From NCBI GenBank assembly GCA_030426345.1, contig JAUHYU010000004.1:35006-99005 (forward strand): 64,000 nt of DNA, read 5' to 3'. The notes beneath the pieces were generated by a model. That model ran no database searches and was not told the origin of the DNA. It saw nothing but the letters and a program-made list of their open reading frames with translations. Origin of the DNA: Bacteroidia bacterium (GTDB taxonomy: Bacteria > Bacteroidota > Bacteroidia > Cytophagales > Cyclobacteriaceae). Below, one piece after another: positions 25,368-34,257 of this stretch (its first letter is position 1; each line of letters starts with the position of its first letter). Position numbers and translations under genes: made by a program.

Positions 25368-25964
25368 ATGAAAAGAGTAATCTTATTTTCCACACTATTT
25401 GCCTTTACCTTGGCAGCTTGCAACAGCAAATCTTCCAATCAAAGCAATAGCGAGCATGAGCACGCCGAAGGCCATGACCATAGCTCAATGCCCTCAAAAT
25501 CCATGAAAAACGAGTCATCAGCCCAAAAGAGCAACAATACAACTGTGATTCTGGATGCCTATCTGTCTATAAAAAATGCTTTGGTAAAAGATGACCAGGG
25601 TGCAGCACGCAAAGCCGGAGCAGCACTGGCTGCCAGCATTGACAATTTTGATATTAGTTCTTTCAAGGCTTCTGAGCAACAAGAATTGAAAGACATCCTG
25701 GAAGTAGCCAAGGAACACAGAGAGCATATTTCCAACAGCAAAATCGACCACCAACGCGAACATTTCGAAGCTCTTAGCAAAGACATCAAGGATTTGGTGA
25801 CAATAGCAGGAGCTGACCGCACGCTTTACCAACAATATTGCCCTATGTACGACGGCAATAAAGGAGGCATGTGGCTAAGTGCTTCTGATGAAGTAATGAA
25901 CCCACTTTTTGGTAGCAAAATGCCAAAATGTGGTTCTGTAAAAGAAACCATTTCGATGAAATGA
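25368..25964 (+). CDS. DUF3347-domain lipoprotein
   Basis: Exported lipoprotein of 198 residues with lipobox Cys at 18 (FAFTLAACNS), a His-rich linker (HEHAEGHDHSS) and one DUF3347 domain with QYCPMYDGNKGGMWLS and a late Cys (MPKCGS). The same domain is fused to the CusB adaptor just upstream, so the operon encodes it twice. Likely a periplasmic metal binder that feeds the pump (inference). The linker residues MPSKSMKNES are encoded by a repeat-core copy (aaaatccatg at 25496). Its stop overlaps the next start (ATGA). Confidence 0.9.
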   Translation: MKRVILFSTLFAFTLAACNSKSSNQSNSEHEHAEGHDHSSMPSKSMKNESSAQKSNNTTVILDAYLSIKNALVKDDQGAARKAGAALAASIDNFDISSFKASEQQELKDILEVAKEHREHISNSKIDHQREHFEALSKDIKDLVTIAGADRTLYQQYCPMYDGNKGGMWLSASDEVMNPLFGSKMPKCGSVKETISMK

Positions 25965-26416
25965 TAAAAGTGCTGAAAATATCTATTGGGGTATTTATAG
26001 TTGCCTTGGTGGGGATCCAGTTTTTCCCCATCCAGCGCAACGAAAGTAGCAAGCCTCCCGGCACAGGTTTTATAGAATTGTATAAGCCCACACCAGCCGT
26101 TAAAAACATATTGGCTAATTCCTGTTTGGATTGTCACAGCAATCAAACAAAATATCCGTGGTACAGCCATGTTCAACCAGTGGGTTTGCTTTTGCAATAC
26201 CACATTGAGCAGGGCAAATCAGAACTAAACCTTTCCGAATTTGGCGATTACTCAGACAGAATGAAAAAGGATAAGCTAAGATCTATGATCAGTCAGATTG
26301 AAGATGAGGAAATGCCGTTGCCATCCTATTTGCTTATCCATAAGGAAGCAAAGCTTACCGTAAACAATAAGGAGGTATTACTTGAATTCCTGACAAAATT
26401 GAAAAGTACTTTCTAA
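25961..26416 (+). CDS. Haem-binding domain protein (Haem_bd), membrane-anchored
   Basis: Predicted periplasmic protein with an N-terminal membrane anchor (VLKISIGVFIVALVGIQFFP) and one c-type haem motif, CLDCHSNQTKYPWYS, near residues 47-61 of 151. Two relatives occur at 39489 and 39988. The ATG at 25961 overlaps the stop of the DUF3347 gene, so it ends the copper operon; a longer frame to 25928 is unlikely. It may link copper handling to redox chemistry, but only the haem site is visible. Confidence 0.9.
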   Translation: MIKVLKISIGVFIVALVGIQFFPIQRNESSKPPGTGFIELYKPTPAVKNILANSCLDCHSNQTKYPWYSHVQPVGLLLQYHIEQGKSELNLSEFGDYSDRMKKDKLRSMISQIEDEEMPLPSYLLIHKEAKLTVNNKEVLLEFLTKLKSTF

Positions 26417-26531
26417 ATTTCCCTTTCCTAGTAACATAATATATCAATACCATTAGGCCATTAAGATTATTAAATTATGATGTGCTGATTTATTTTTCTA
26501 ATAAGATTCATTAAAGTCTTATCTTGCGTTT

Positions 26532-27128
26532 TTGATCAGAAAAGTGCCAAAAAGTCAAGGTGAATTGGAAGAAAATCAAAATCATATTGAAGACAATCAG
26601 TTATGGCAGAGGATAATTCAAAATGATCCATCCGCAATTTCTATTCTTTACAAAAGGCACTTCCAGGTTTTGTACAGTTTTGGATTTAAAATAAGCCAGG
26701 ACGAGGAGCTGAGCAAGGACAGCATTCATGATGTTTTTATATATCTCTGGGAGCATCGCGAAAATCTCCATGATGTACGCAATGTCAGGTCGTACTTATT
26801 GAAATCGGTGAAAAACCGTGCATTAAAATCGCTCAACAAGCAAATCAGAACTATACATATCGACAACCATGAAGACTTTCCTGTAGAACTGGTATTTTCA
26901 GAAGAAAGCTATATGATTAAAAATCAGGAAGATGTAAAACTCAAAGAACGTCTGAATGAGGCTATTAGCCAGCTTACCAAACGGCAGAAAGAACTTATAT
27001 ATCTGTACTACTATGAGGGAATGACTCCAATGGAAATTCAAGAAGTTACTTCCTTACAATACCAATCAGTTAAGAACCACATATTCAAGGCATTATCAAC
27101 GATCAGAAAAGTTTTCAATAAAAAATAA
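26532..27128 (+). CDS. FecI-like ECF RNA polymerase sigma factor (locus 2)
   Basis: Sigma factor of 198 residues for the SusC/SusD locus. Region 2 is at about 35-95 (ILYKRHFQVLYSFGFKISQD, then DSIHDVFIYLWEHRENL) and region 4 at about 140-195 (LTKRQKELIYLYYYEGMTPMEIQEV...). The start is TTG at 26532; GTG at 26544 (four codons in) is an alternative. The FecR gene follows after 64 bp. Confidence 0.9.
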   Translation: MIRKVPKSQGELEENQNHIEDNQLWQRIIQNDPSAISILYKRHFQVLYSFGFKISQDEELSKDSIHDVFIYLWEHRENLHDVRNVRSYLLKSVKNRALKSLNKQIRTIHIDNHEDFPVELVFSEESYMIKNQEDVKLKERLNEAISQLTKRQKELIYLYYYEGMTPMEIQEVTSLQYQSVKNHIFKALSTIRKVFNKK

Positions 27129-27192
27129 AAATTATTATTAAAAAAAAGAGTACTAAATCCATGAAGCTGGGTCATATAAGAAATGACCCAAA

Positions 27193-28236
27193 ATGGAAAA
27201 GACTCCTGATTATATAAATTTTCATGCAGAAGAGTTTGCCTACGACCCTTCTTTCCAATCGTATGTATTGGCTTCAAAAGAGAGTGATATTGCCTTTTGG
27301 AAAAATTGGATATCCGACCACCCCGAGAAACAAACAGAAATAACCGAGGCTATTCAAATAATAGATGCGATTTATGCGCGTCTTCCACAAGGTAAAATGG
27401 ACTCGGAGATTAATAGAATTACTGCTGCAGTCCATGCAGAATTTCAAAACCCGCCTCAAAAGCATATCCATTCATGGAAAAACAAGCCTTTTTATAAGTA
27501 TGCTGCGGCAGCAGTCTTCTTAATCATTTCGACATTTGTCGTTCTATCACTTTTCAATAACCAAAGCACGGACAGCAAGCAACTTGTCACAAACCATGTG
27601 GTTGAAAAGTCAACTGGCAAAGGTCAAAAACTGACCATAACCCTTAAAGACGGAACCCAAATAAAATTGAATGCGGAAAGCAAAATCACCTATCCTGAAA
27701 ACTTCAGTGATAGCGTGCGTTGGGTAACATTGGATGGTGAAGCCTATTTCGAAGTTGCCAAGAACCCCGATCAACCATTCATTGTAAAATGTGGGGACTT
27801 TCATACTCAAGTACTTGGTACTTCATTCAACATCAACGCCTATCCTGAAATTAATAATATTGAAGTTTCATTGGTAGAGGGCAAGGTGAAAACCTATATA
27901 CAAGGCCAAAAATCTTCCGATCTTTATTTGGAGCCTGAAGAAATGGCCTCTTATAACATAACGAATAGAAGCATTGCAAAATCTGCATTTGATACACAAA
28001 AAAACATCGCATGGAAAGATGGCATTATTCACTTTGAAAAAGCTTCTTTCGATCAAATGAAACTCACCCTCGAAAGATGGTATGATGTTAAATTTGTAGT
28101 TGCCAAAACCCCCGGCATAAAGGGATTTACAGGGGAATTCAAAAATCAAAGCCTCGAAGATGTCTTGGACGGGATTTCCTTTTCAGTTGGTTTTAAGTTT
28201 GAAATAAGCGGTAAGAAAGTGTATATAAACAATTAA
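27193..28236 (+). CDS. FecR-family anti-sigma / signal-transducing protein (locus 2)
   Basis: Holds and releases the sigma factor of locus 2. Of 347 residues, the N-terminal cytoplasmic part covers 1-95, a membrane helix lies near 97-118 (YAAAAVFLIISTFVVLSLF), a FecR domain follows with KGQKLTITLKDGTQIKLNAE and VTLDGEAYFEVAKN, and a C-terminal DUF4974 domain starts near 275 (IIHFEKASFDQMKLTLERWY). The order and domains match the other two sets in this window. Confidence 0.93.
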   Translation: MEKTPDYINFHAEEFAYDPSFQSYVLASKESDIAFWKNWISDHPEKQTEITEAIQIIDAIYARLPQGKMDSEINRITAAVHAEFQNPPQKHIHSWKNKPFYKYAAAAVFLIISTFVVLSLFNNQSTDSKQLVTNHVVEKSTGKGQKLTITLKDGTQIKLNAESKITYPENFSDSVRWVTLDGEAYFEVAKNPDQPFIVKCGDFHTQVLGTSFNINAYPEINNIEVSLVEGKVKTYIQGQKSSDLYLEPEEMASYNITNRSIAKSAFDTQKNIAWKDGIIHFEKASFDQMKLTLERWYDVKFVVAKTPGIKGFTGEFKNQSLEDVLDGISFSVGFKFEISGKKVYINN

Positions 28237-28294
28237 CCTCCAACTCATGAAAAATATAATTGACACAGGATAAAAACAGCAATAAAATAAAAGG

Positions 28295-28334
28295 GCCGAA
28301 CAACGATAGATGTTTTGGCGAACTGCGATCGATG
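28295..28334 (+). repeat. 22-bp-period direct repeat in the SusC leader (locus 2)
   Basis: gccgaacaacgatagatg (28295-28312) and ggcgaactgcgatcgatg (28317-28334) agree at about 14 of 18 positions, two helical turns apart. It lies 52 bp before the receptor start and is more GC-rich than its surroundings. It might be a regulator site or a leader structure. Confidence 0.4.
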
Positions 28335-28385
28335 CCCGACCCTAAATCTAATGAAAACAATGTTTCACTATAATTAATTAAAATT

Positions 28386-31300
28386 ATGAAATTGAATCTA
28401 TTACGACAAATTAAAACCATGTCAAAATTCACCTTTTATGGTTTGGTTCTACAGTTGCTCTTTACAGGATTGATTCTTGCATCTGATGGCCTCGCGCAAA
28501 AACAGGAGAGCATTGAAGACATTTTCCTTAGCGTAAACCTTGATAATGCTACTTTGGAACAAGTCTTCAAAGACGTTTCCAAAAAGACAGAATTCAAATT
28601 TGCTTTTGAGCATGGCAGAGTTCATGTTAAGCAAAGAATTACAATTGAGGCCAATAATGAATCACTGGCTGACATTCTCAGAGTAGTCTCTGAAAGTACA
28701 AATCTCAAATTTCGGAGAGTTAACCAAAACATCTTTGTAAATAAGAAAGATGGCAGTGTTGTTATTGAAAAAGAAGTTATACAGCCTGAATCTCTTCAAG
28801 GAATAACAATTAACGGAAGGGTCACTTCTACAGAAGACTCCGATGGGCTTCCGGGCGTAAACGTAGTTGTAAAAGGATCTTCACTTGGAACTGTTACTGA
28901 TATTTCTGGTAATTATAGCCTAGTAGTTCCTGGTACAGAAGCAATATTGGTTTTTAGCTCTGTTGGTTTTATCACCGAAGAACAAGTAGTTGGTAACAGA
29001 GCGATGATTGATCTTACAATGGTTCCAGACGTTACGGCACTTGATGATATCGTGGTTACAGCATTGGGTATTAGTCGCGAAAAAAATTCGCTTGGATATG
29101 CAGTAGGGCAAGTTAAAGACGAAGAATTGAATGTCGTTCCACAAGAAAATGTTTTAGGCAGCCTATCAAGCAAAGTGTCAGGCTTAGATATTCGACGTTC
29201 CGGAAATGATTTAAATGCACAAACTCATGTGTACATTAGAGGTAGAACATCTTTATCCGGCAATGATGATCCTTTGGTTGTAGTTGATGGTGCTCCAGTT
29301 GGAGGTCCAAATGTAATGGCCGACATAAGTGCTCTGAATGTCGAAAGTGTAACTGTGCTGAAAGGAGCAAGTGCCGCTGCACTTTATGGCTCCAGAGCTG
29401 GTAACGGAGTTATAATTGTAACAACAAAATCAGGTGCCGGAATGAAAAAAGGTATCGGAGTTTCACTGAATACAAGTGTTACATTCAATACTCCATATAG
29501 ATATATCGATCTACAAAATAGATTCACCAATGGACAAAAAGGGCTTTTTAATGAATCTACCTGGCAACATTGGTATGGAGCGGAAGAAGGAACTCCTGCG
29601 GTGCAATGGAATACTGACGGTCAGGCAGAACCTTTAAAATTTTATCAAAATAGTTTAAAAGATTATTATAGAACTGGGGTATCTAATATCAATGATGTGA
29701 GTGTGACTGGAAATTATGACAAAGGCAGCTTTCGCTTTTCAGTTACACAAATGAGTGGACAAGGATATACGCCAGGTACAGAATTACAAAAGATCGGGTT
29801 TGGACTGGCCACTTCTTATAAAATTACAGATAAGGTTACTTTTTCCACAAACATCGATGTTTATAATCCAGAATCTGATAATCTTCCCTTAGGAGCTGAA
29901 GGTGGAAATGACGAATATTTTGATATTTTCAATATTGCCCCACATATAAATGTCAATGATTTGAAAGATAATTATTGGGAAGTGGAAAATGTTGAGCAAA
30001 GAAGAGTTGGCGAAGGATATAACAATCCATGGTTTTCTGCTAATGAAAGCAAGACCAAGTTTAATAATATCAGAGGATTTGGAAATGCAAAACTTGATTG
30101 GGAAATAATGCCTACATTAAAAGCTATGGCACGGGTGTCTTATAGCAGCAACAACAATAAACAAGAAATACTAAGGCCATGGTCTTTTGATGGTTTTGGA
30201 GGCGGCACCGCCAAGCCACAAGGTGCATACAACATAAGCAATGTCAATGAAAGAGAAACAAATATTGATGTGCTTTTATCGTATGACAAGCAATTTGGTG
30301 ACTTCAGCATTTCGCCTTCTGTTGGCGGTAATATAATGAATAGAAATACTTCAACTATCGATGCTGGAGGAGACAACCTTGTTTTACCTGGATTGTTTAC
30401 CCTTTCTAATGTTACCAGAGGCGGATTGAACTATAATAGTGGCTACTTTGAAAAGGCCATTTACAGTGTATATGGAATGGCATTGATTGGCTATAAGAAT
30501 ATAGCTTATCTTGATCTAACAGCAAGAAACGATTGGTCCAGTACACTTCCAGAAGCTAACCGTTCTTATTTCTACCCATCTGCTTCTCTAAGCCTATTTA
30601 TTTCGGAAATGCTAGAAATGCCTTCATGGATTTCACAACTTAAGTTACGAACAGGATATGCGCAGGTTGGTAAAGACACTGATCCTTATTTGATCAATCC
30701 TACATTGACACAGGGTTATTGGGGAGATAACTTTACATACTCTTTGCCAAGTAGTAAGCCGAACACAAACCTAAAGCCAGAAATAGCCACCTCATATGAA
30801 GTTGGTGCTGATCTTGGCCTTTTTGATGGAAGATTAGGTTTTGAAGCCACTTATTATACAACACAAAATAGAAACCAGATTATGAATGTGCCTTTATCGC
30901 CATTGACCGGCTATACCAGCACAACCATCAATGCCGGTAATGTTGAAAATAGTGGAGTTGAGCTTGGCCTAAACCTAATTCCAATTCAAACAAATAATCT
31001 TGTTTGGAATTTAAATGTCAATTTCACAAAGCAGGAAAGTAAACTTGTGGAGTTGGTAGAGGGTATAGATCGAGTTGATTTTGGAGGAGGAACAGATGCA
31101 GGAGCCTTTACAAGAGTAGGCGGCATCATTGGAGATTTGTATTCTCCTTATGTGTTAAAAGTAGAAGAAGGCGAATATGCAGGATGGAATATTCTTGATG
31201 CCAACGGTAGATGGGAAGTAGATAGAAATAGAGAAAACCAGAAAAAAGTAGGGAATTTCAACAATGATTTTGCCATGGGATTGAATACCTCTGTTACTTA

Positions 31301-31970
31301 TAAAAGCTTTACACTCTCCGCTAGTTTTGATTGGAGACAAGGAGGTGATTTTTTCTCAATTTCTATGAAAAGAATGGCTCGTTCCGGAAAAATAGAGGAC
31401 TGGCAAAATGGAATTAGTTCAAGTACTTTTTCCGGCATCTTGGATGCCAATTCATTTAATGGAGACCGTGATCAGCTTGCCAATGAAATCAAAACCAATC
31501 CAATATATAGAGACAATGACGTATGGGTCGGTGGAAGAACTGAAGAATTGGGTGGCTTTGAATTCAATGGAAATTACAATGGTGCATTCTTTCCTGGAGT
31601 GATTGACAATGGAGATGGCACTTACACTGAAAATTTTGGTGCTGATGGAACCAAATTATTCGATGCATATAGAGTAGTAGAATCAAGCGGTAGCTTTTGG
31701 AGAACAGGTTATGCATTTATGTATGATGCTTCATTCGTTAAAATGAGGGATATTACACTATCCTACAAATTGCCTAAAAACATTTCAAGCGCTATTTCAG
31801 CTCAAAATGTATCCGTATCAGTTTTTGCCAAAAACATAATGCTCTGGACAGCAGCTGATATAGGTATCGATCCTGAAACTACTTACGATGGTGGACAACA
31901 GGGCTTAGAAGAATGGAACATTGCTCCTTGGACAACCCCTATAGGATTTAGATTAAATGTTGAATTTTAG
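28386..31970 (+). CDS. SusC/RagA-family TonB-dependent receptor with STN domain (locus 2)
   Basis: Outer-membrane active importer that pairs with the SusD protein downstream, probably for oligosaccharides. Of 1194 residues: signal peptide (ends GLAQ near 37), STN domain at about 47-118, carboxypeptidase-regulatory-like domain at 140-215 (GRVTSTEDSDGLPGVNVVVK), SusC hallmark plug start (DIVVTALGISREKNSLGYAV), the plug motif VTVLKGASAAALYGSRAGNG and a barrel ending FRLNVEF. The STN domain ties it to the FecR/FecI pair upstream. Stop lies 13 bp before the SusD start. Confidence 0.95.
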   Translation: MKLNLLRQIKTMSKFTFYGLVLQLLFTGLILASDGLAQKQESIEDIFLSVNLDNATLEQVFKDVSKKTEFKFAFEHGRVHVKQRITIEANNESLADILRVVSESTNLKFRRVNQNIFVNKKDGSVVIEKEVIQPESLQGITINGRVTSTEDSDGLPGVNVVVKGSSLGTVTDISGNYSLVVPGTEAILVFSSVGFITEEQVVGNRAMIDLTMVPDVTALDDIVVTALGISREKNSLGYAVGQVKDEELNVVPQENVLGSLSSKVSGLDIRRSGNDLNAQTHVYIRGRTSLSGNDDPLVVVDGAPVGGPNVMADISALNVESVTVLKGASAAALYGSRAGNGVIIVTTKSGAGMKKGIGVSLNTSVTFNTPYRYIDLQNRFTNGQKGLFNESTWQHWYGAEEGTPAVQWNTDGQAEPLKFYQNSLKDYYRTGVSNINDVSVTGNYDKGSFRFSVTQMSGQGYTPGTELQKIGFGLATSYKITDKVTFSTNIDVYNPESDNLPLGAEGGNDEYFDIFNIAPHINVNDLKDNYWEVENVEQRRVGEGYNNPWFSANESKTKFNNIRGFGNAKLDWEIMPTLKAMARVSYSSNNNKQEILRPWSFDGFGGGTAKPQGAYNISNVNERETNIDVLLSYDKQFGDFSISPSVGGNIMNRNTSTIDAGGDNLVLPGLFTLSNVTRGGLNYNSGYFEKAIYSVYGMALIGYKNIAYLDLTARNDWSSTLPEANRSYFYPSASLSLFISEMLEMPSWISQLKLRTGYAQVGKDTDPYLINPTLTQGYWGDNFTYSLPSSKPNTNLKPEIATSYEVGADLGLFDGRLGFEATYYTTQNRNQIMNVPLSPLTGYTSTTINAGNVENSGVELGLNLIPIQTNNLVWNLNVNFTKQESKLVELVEGIDRVDFGGGTDAGAFTRVGGIIGDLYSPYVLKVEEGEYAGWNILDANGRWEVDRNRENQKKVGNFNNDFAMGLNTSVTYKSFTLSASFDWRQGGDFFSISMKRMARSGKIEDWQNGISSSTFSGILDANSFNGDRDQLANEIKTNPIYRDNDVWVGGRTEELGGFEFNGNYNGAFFPGVIDNGDGTYTENFGADGTKLFDAYRVVESSGSFWRTGYAFMYDASFVKMRDITLSYKLPKNISSAISAQNVSVSVFAKNIMLWTAADIGIDPETTYDGGQQGLEEWNIAPWTTPIGFRLNVEF

Positions 31971-31983
31971 AAATAAGAAGATT

Positions 31984-33720
31984 ATGAATACTAAAAAGAA
32001 TATATTGAGTTGGGTAATGCTAACCATGGCGGTACTTTTTACACCTTCATGCGATTCTACCCTTAGCGAATTAAACATTAGTCCTAATAACCTTCCTGAC
32101 AAGGAAATAGATATTAAATATGTACTCACAGGTATCCTGACCAAATCCTCTCAAATGACTGCGGAATTGGTATATAAAGCTCAGGAAATATCAGGGGCTA
32201 CACAATATCTACAGCGAGATTTCACTAGTTATGAAGAAAATAACTACCAGTGGGGTCCAAAAAGCTTTTCAGGATTTTACGAACCAATAAAGGATAGCCA
32301 ATACATTTATGATCGGGCCGAAACTGAAAAAACTGATAGTGAAAAGAACTATTACCAAGCAGTAGCTTTGATAATGAAATCCTACTGGTATGGGTTCATG
32401 ACATCAGCTTATGGAGAACTTCCATATTCAAAGGCGATGCAAGCAGAAATTGGTGGCGATGAGTTTTTCAAACCAGTCTATGATGAACAAATTGACATTT
32501 TCAAGGGAATATTTGAAGACTTGAAAACAGCCAATGAACTTCTCAAAAGCGTAACAGTTGTAAATAGTGCTGTAGATGCTGACGTAGTATTCAACGGTGA
32601 TGGAATGAAATGGAGAAAGTTTGCCAACTCATTGAGGTTACGGTATTATATGCGATTATCTGAGAAAACAGGAATTGATATAAATCCTGCTACGGAGATC
32701 AGTACGATTGTCAATGATCAGAACCAATATCCAATCATGTCCGACAACGATGACAACGCAACAGTTGCATTTGTTGGTACTGACAATGTAAACAGCTGGC
32801 CAGGAGGCCCATTGGAATATAGCTTCCGTTCGGAATTTTATCGTAGGAAACCTTCTTCAACTATTGTTAATGAGCTTATCTCCTTAAATGATCCACGATT
32901 GACTACTTGGGTTAGGCCGGTTGATGTTCAGCTGAAGCAAGGAGCCTCCAATGAAATAGTGATGGAGGATGGTGTTGTTAAGCGCTACACGGATTTAGAT
33001 ATCGATGCTATAAATAGTGACGACAATTTAGAAAACGATATTAACACATCATTGTACGTTGGGTTAGCAGTTGCACTTACTTCACCAAATGATTTTAACT
33101 TAGGAGGTACGGTGAATGACTATCGGGATATGATATTGGCATTAGATGAGAATATATATCTAGGAGGGGCAGCAAACCCACATGCATCTTATTTGGCTGA
33201 CATGTATGCTGAAAACTCAAATGACTTGGTTAGGTCGGTTTTCATGAATAGCGCAGAAGTCAACTTTATTTTAGCTGAGGCGAGTGTTCGTGGATGGATC
33301 ACTGGTGATGCTTATGACTACTATGAAAGTGGCATTGAAAATTCTTTTGATCAGTATGCAATTGCAGATGGAGCACCATCGTCGGTATATGACGCTGCAA
33401 ATAATGAACTGATTGGATTTGACAAAAATGCTTATTTGGCTAATACCCAGATGATATATGATAATGCGGCTGACAAGTTGGAGCCAATTATTAACCAGAA
33501 ATGGATTGCTCTATGGTTGATGCCGGAGTCGTGGTTTGACTGGAGAAGAACTGGATTTCCTAACCTAACGAGTAATATCATTGCTGGAACTAAAGGTCAG
33601 GATATACCTAAAAGGTTTGCGTATGACGATCCATATAACGATGTGAATATGCTTGGGGCAATAAGTAAACTTCAACCAGCGACGAATGATCAATGGTCTG
33701 AAATGTGGTTATTGCGATAA
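31984..33720 (+). CDS. SusD/RagB-family nutrient-binding lipoprotein
   Basis: Surface lipoprotein that captures ligand and lids the SusC channel. From the ATG at 31984 it is 578 residues with a lipoprotein signal (TMAVLFTPSCDS). Helical TPR-like repeats are visible (NYYQAVALIMKSYWYGFMTS, VNFILAEASVRGWITGDAYD), and the C-terminus has QKWIALWLMPESWFDWRRTG, common in the SusD-like_2 branch. A longer frame to 31957 overlaps the susC-like stop. A hairpin terminator follows. The ligand cannot be told from sequence; a carbohydrate is likely. Confidence 0.94.
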   Translation: MNTKKNILSWVMLTMAVLFTPSCDSTLSELNISPNNLPDKEIDIKYVLTGILTKSSQMTAELVYKAQEISGATQYLQRDFTSYEENNYQWGPKSFSGFYEPIKDSQYIYDRAETEKTDSEKNYYQAVALIMKSYWYGFMTSAYGELPYSKAMQAEIGGDEFFKPVYDEQIDIFKGIFEDLKTANELLKSVTVVNSAVDADVVFNGDGMKWRKFANSLRLRYYMRLSEKTGIDINPATEISTIVNDQNQYPIMSDNDDNATVAFVGTDNVNSWPGGPLEYSFRSEFYRRKPSSTIVNELISLNDPRLTTWVRPVDVQLKQGASNEIVMEDGVVKRYTDLDIDAINSDDNLENDINTSLYVGLAVALTSPNDFNLGGTVNDYRDMILALDENIYLGGAANPHASYLADMYAENSNDLVRSVFMNSAEVNFILAEASVRGWITGDAYDYYESGIENSFDQYAIADGAPSSVYDAANNELIGFDKNAYLANTQMIYDNAADKLEPIINQKWIALWLMPESWFDWRRTGFPNLTSNIIAGTKGQDIPKRFAYDDPYNDVNMLGAISKLQPATNDQWSEMWLLR

Positions 33721-33733
33721 CTATTGAATAGAA

Positions 33734-33770
33734 TAAAAAAAGGGGAGCAAACAACATGCTTCCCTTTTTT
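33734..33770 (+). terminator. Intrinsic terminator after the SusC/SusD operon
   Basis: aaaaaaggggagca and tgcttccctttttt form a stem with one mismatch around an acaaca-type loop, followed by T-rich DNA. It lies 14 bp past the SusD stop. Confidence 0.75.
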
Positions 33771-33784
33771 CATATCAACAACTC

Positions 33785-33960
33785 ACACCTACCCTCTTCA
33801 ATACATATCCGTAACTTTCAGGGTTTAAAACCTCTTTAAATCCATGAATTTTTAGTTTTTTTATCATCATGGCTTGAAATATCATCCATGGATTTTTGAT
33901 GCTTCTTACAATAATGCGTGGGTATTTGCGCTTCAGGTTTTTGACTTGCAATAAAATGTT
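33785..33960 (-). pseudogene. Degraded 3' remnant of a second copy of the gene at 36290-37135
   Basis: On the minus strand this stretch reads LKIHGFKEVLNPESYGYVLKR, matching LDLHGFIEVFNSGSYKYLMKR at the C-terminus of the gene at 36290. The DNA upstream of it (atcatccatggattttt, then gatgct) also matches. The frame is shifted in the middle and there is no start, so it is a fossil. It holds two repeat cores in opposite orientation, as does the intact gene. The rest of the copy is lost or unrecognisable. Confidence 0.65.
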
Positions 33961-34257
33961 GATACAAAGTTAAATTGTACACTGCGATCGGAATCTTTCA
34001 CTACTACTAAAAAATTGATGGGACATCGAAACACGACGCCTTCCCACATCATTTTATCTACTTCATCATATATCACAAACCGATGATGTTTTATTGCACA
34101 GACAACATGACACAGCAAAACACTCACATTATGACTTTTTTACATTTCTTTGTTATCTTCCGATTTCGAGTAAAAAAATTGTAATTCCGAGGCAAGACTT
34201 GGGGTAATAAAATCCTGCCTTTGGTTGCAATACTCTCATATTATTTGAAGTAAAAAA
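33961..34257. other. Non-coding gap upstream of the FAD oxidoreductase
   Basis: A 64-codon minus-strand frame (33933-34127, GTG start) overlaps the gene remnant and matches nothing I know. The last 120 bases are AT-rich and should hold the promoter of the next gene, but I cannot pick a clear TAnnTTTG box. Confidence 0.3.

Noticed and set aside
33933..34127. A 64-codon minus-strand frame before the FAD oxidoreductase
   Set aside because: GTG start, no recognisable motif, overlap with the gene remnant. Not enough to call a gene.
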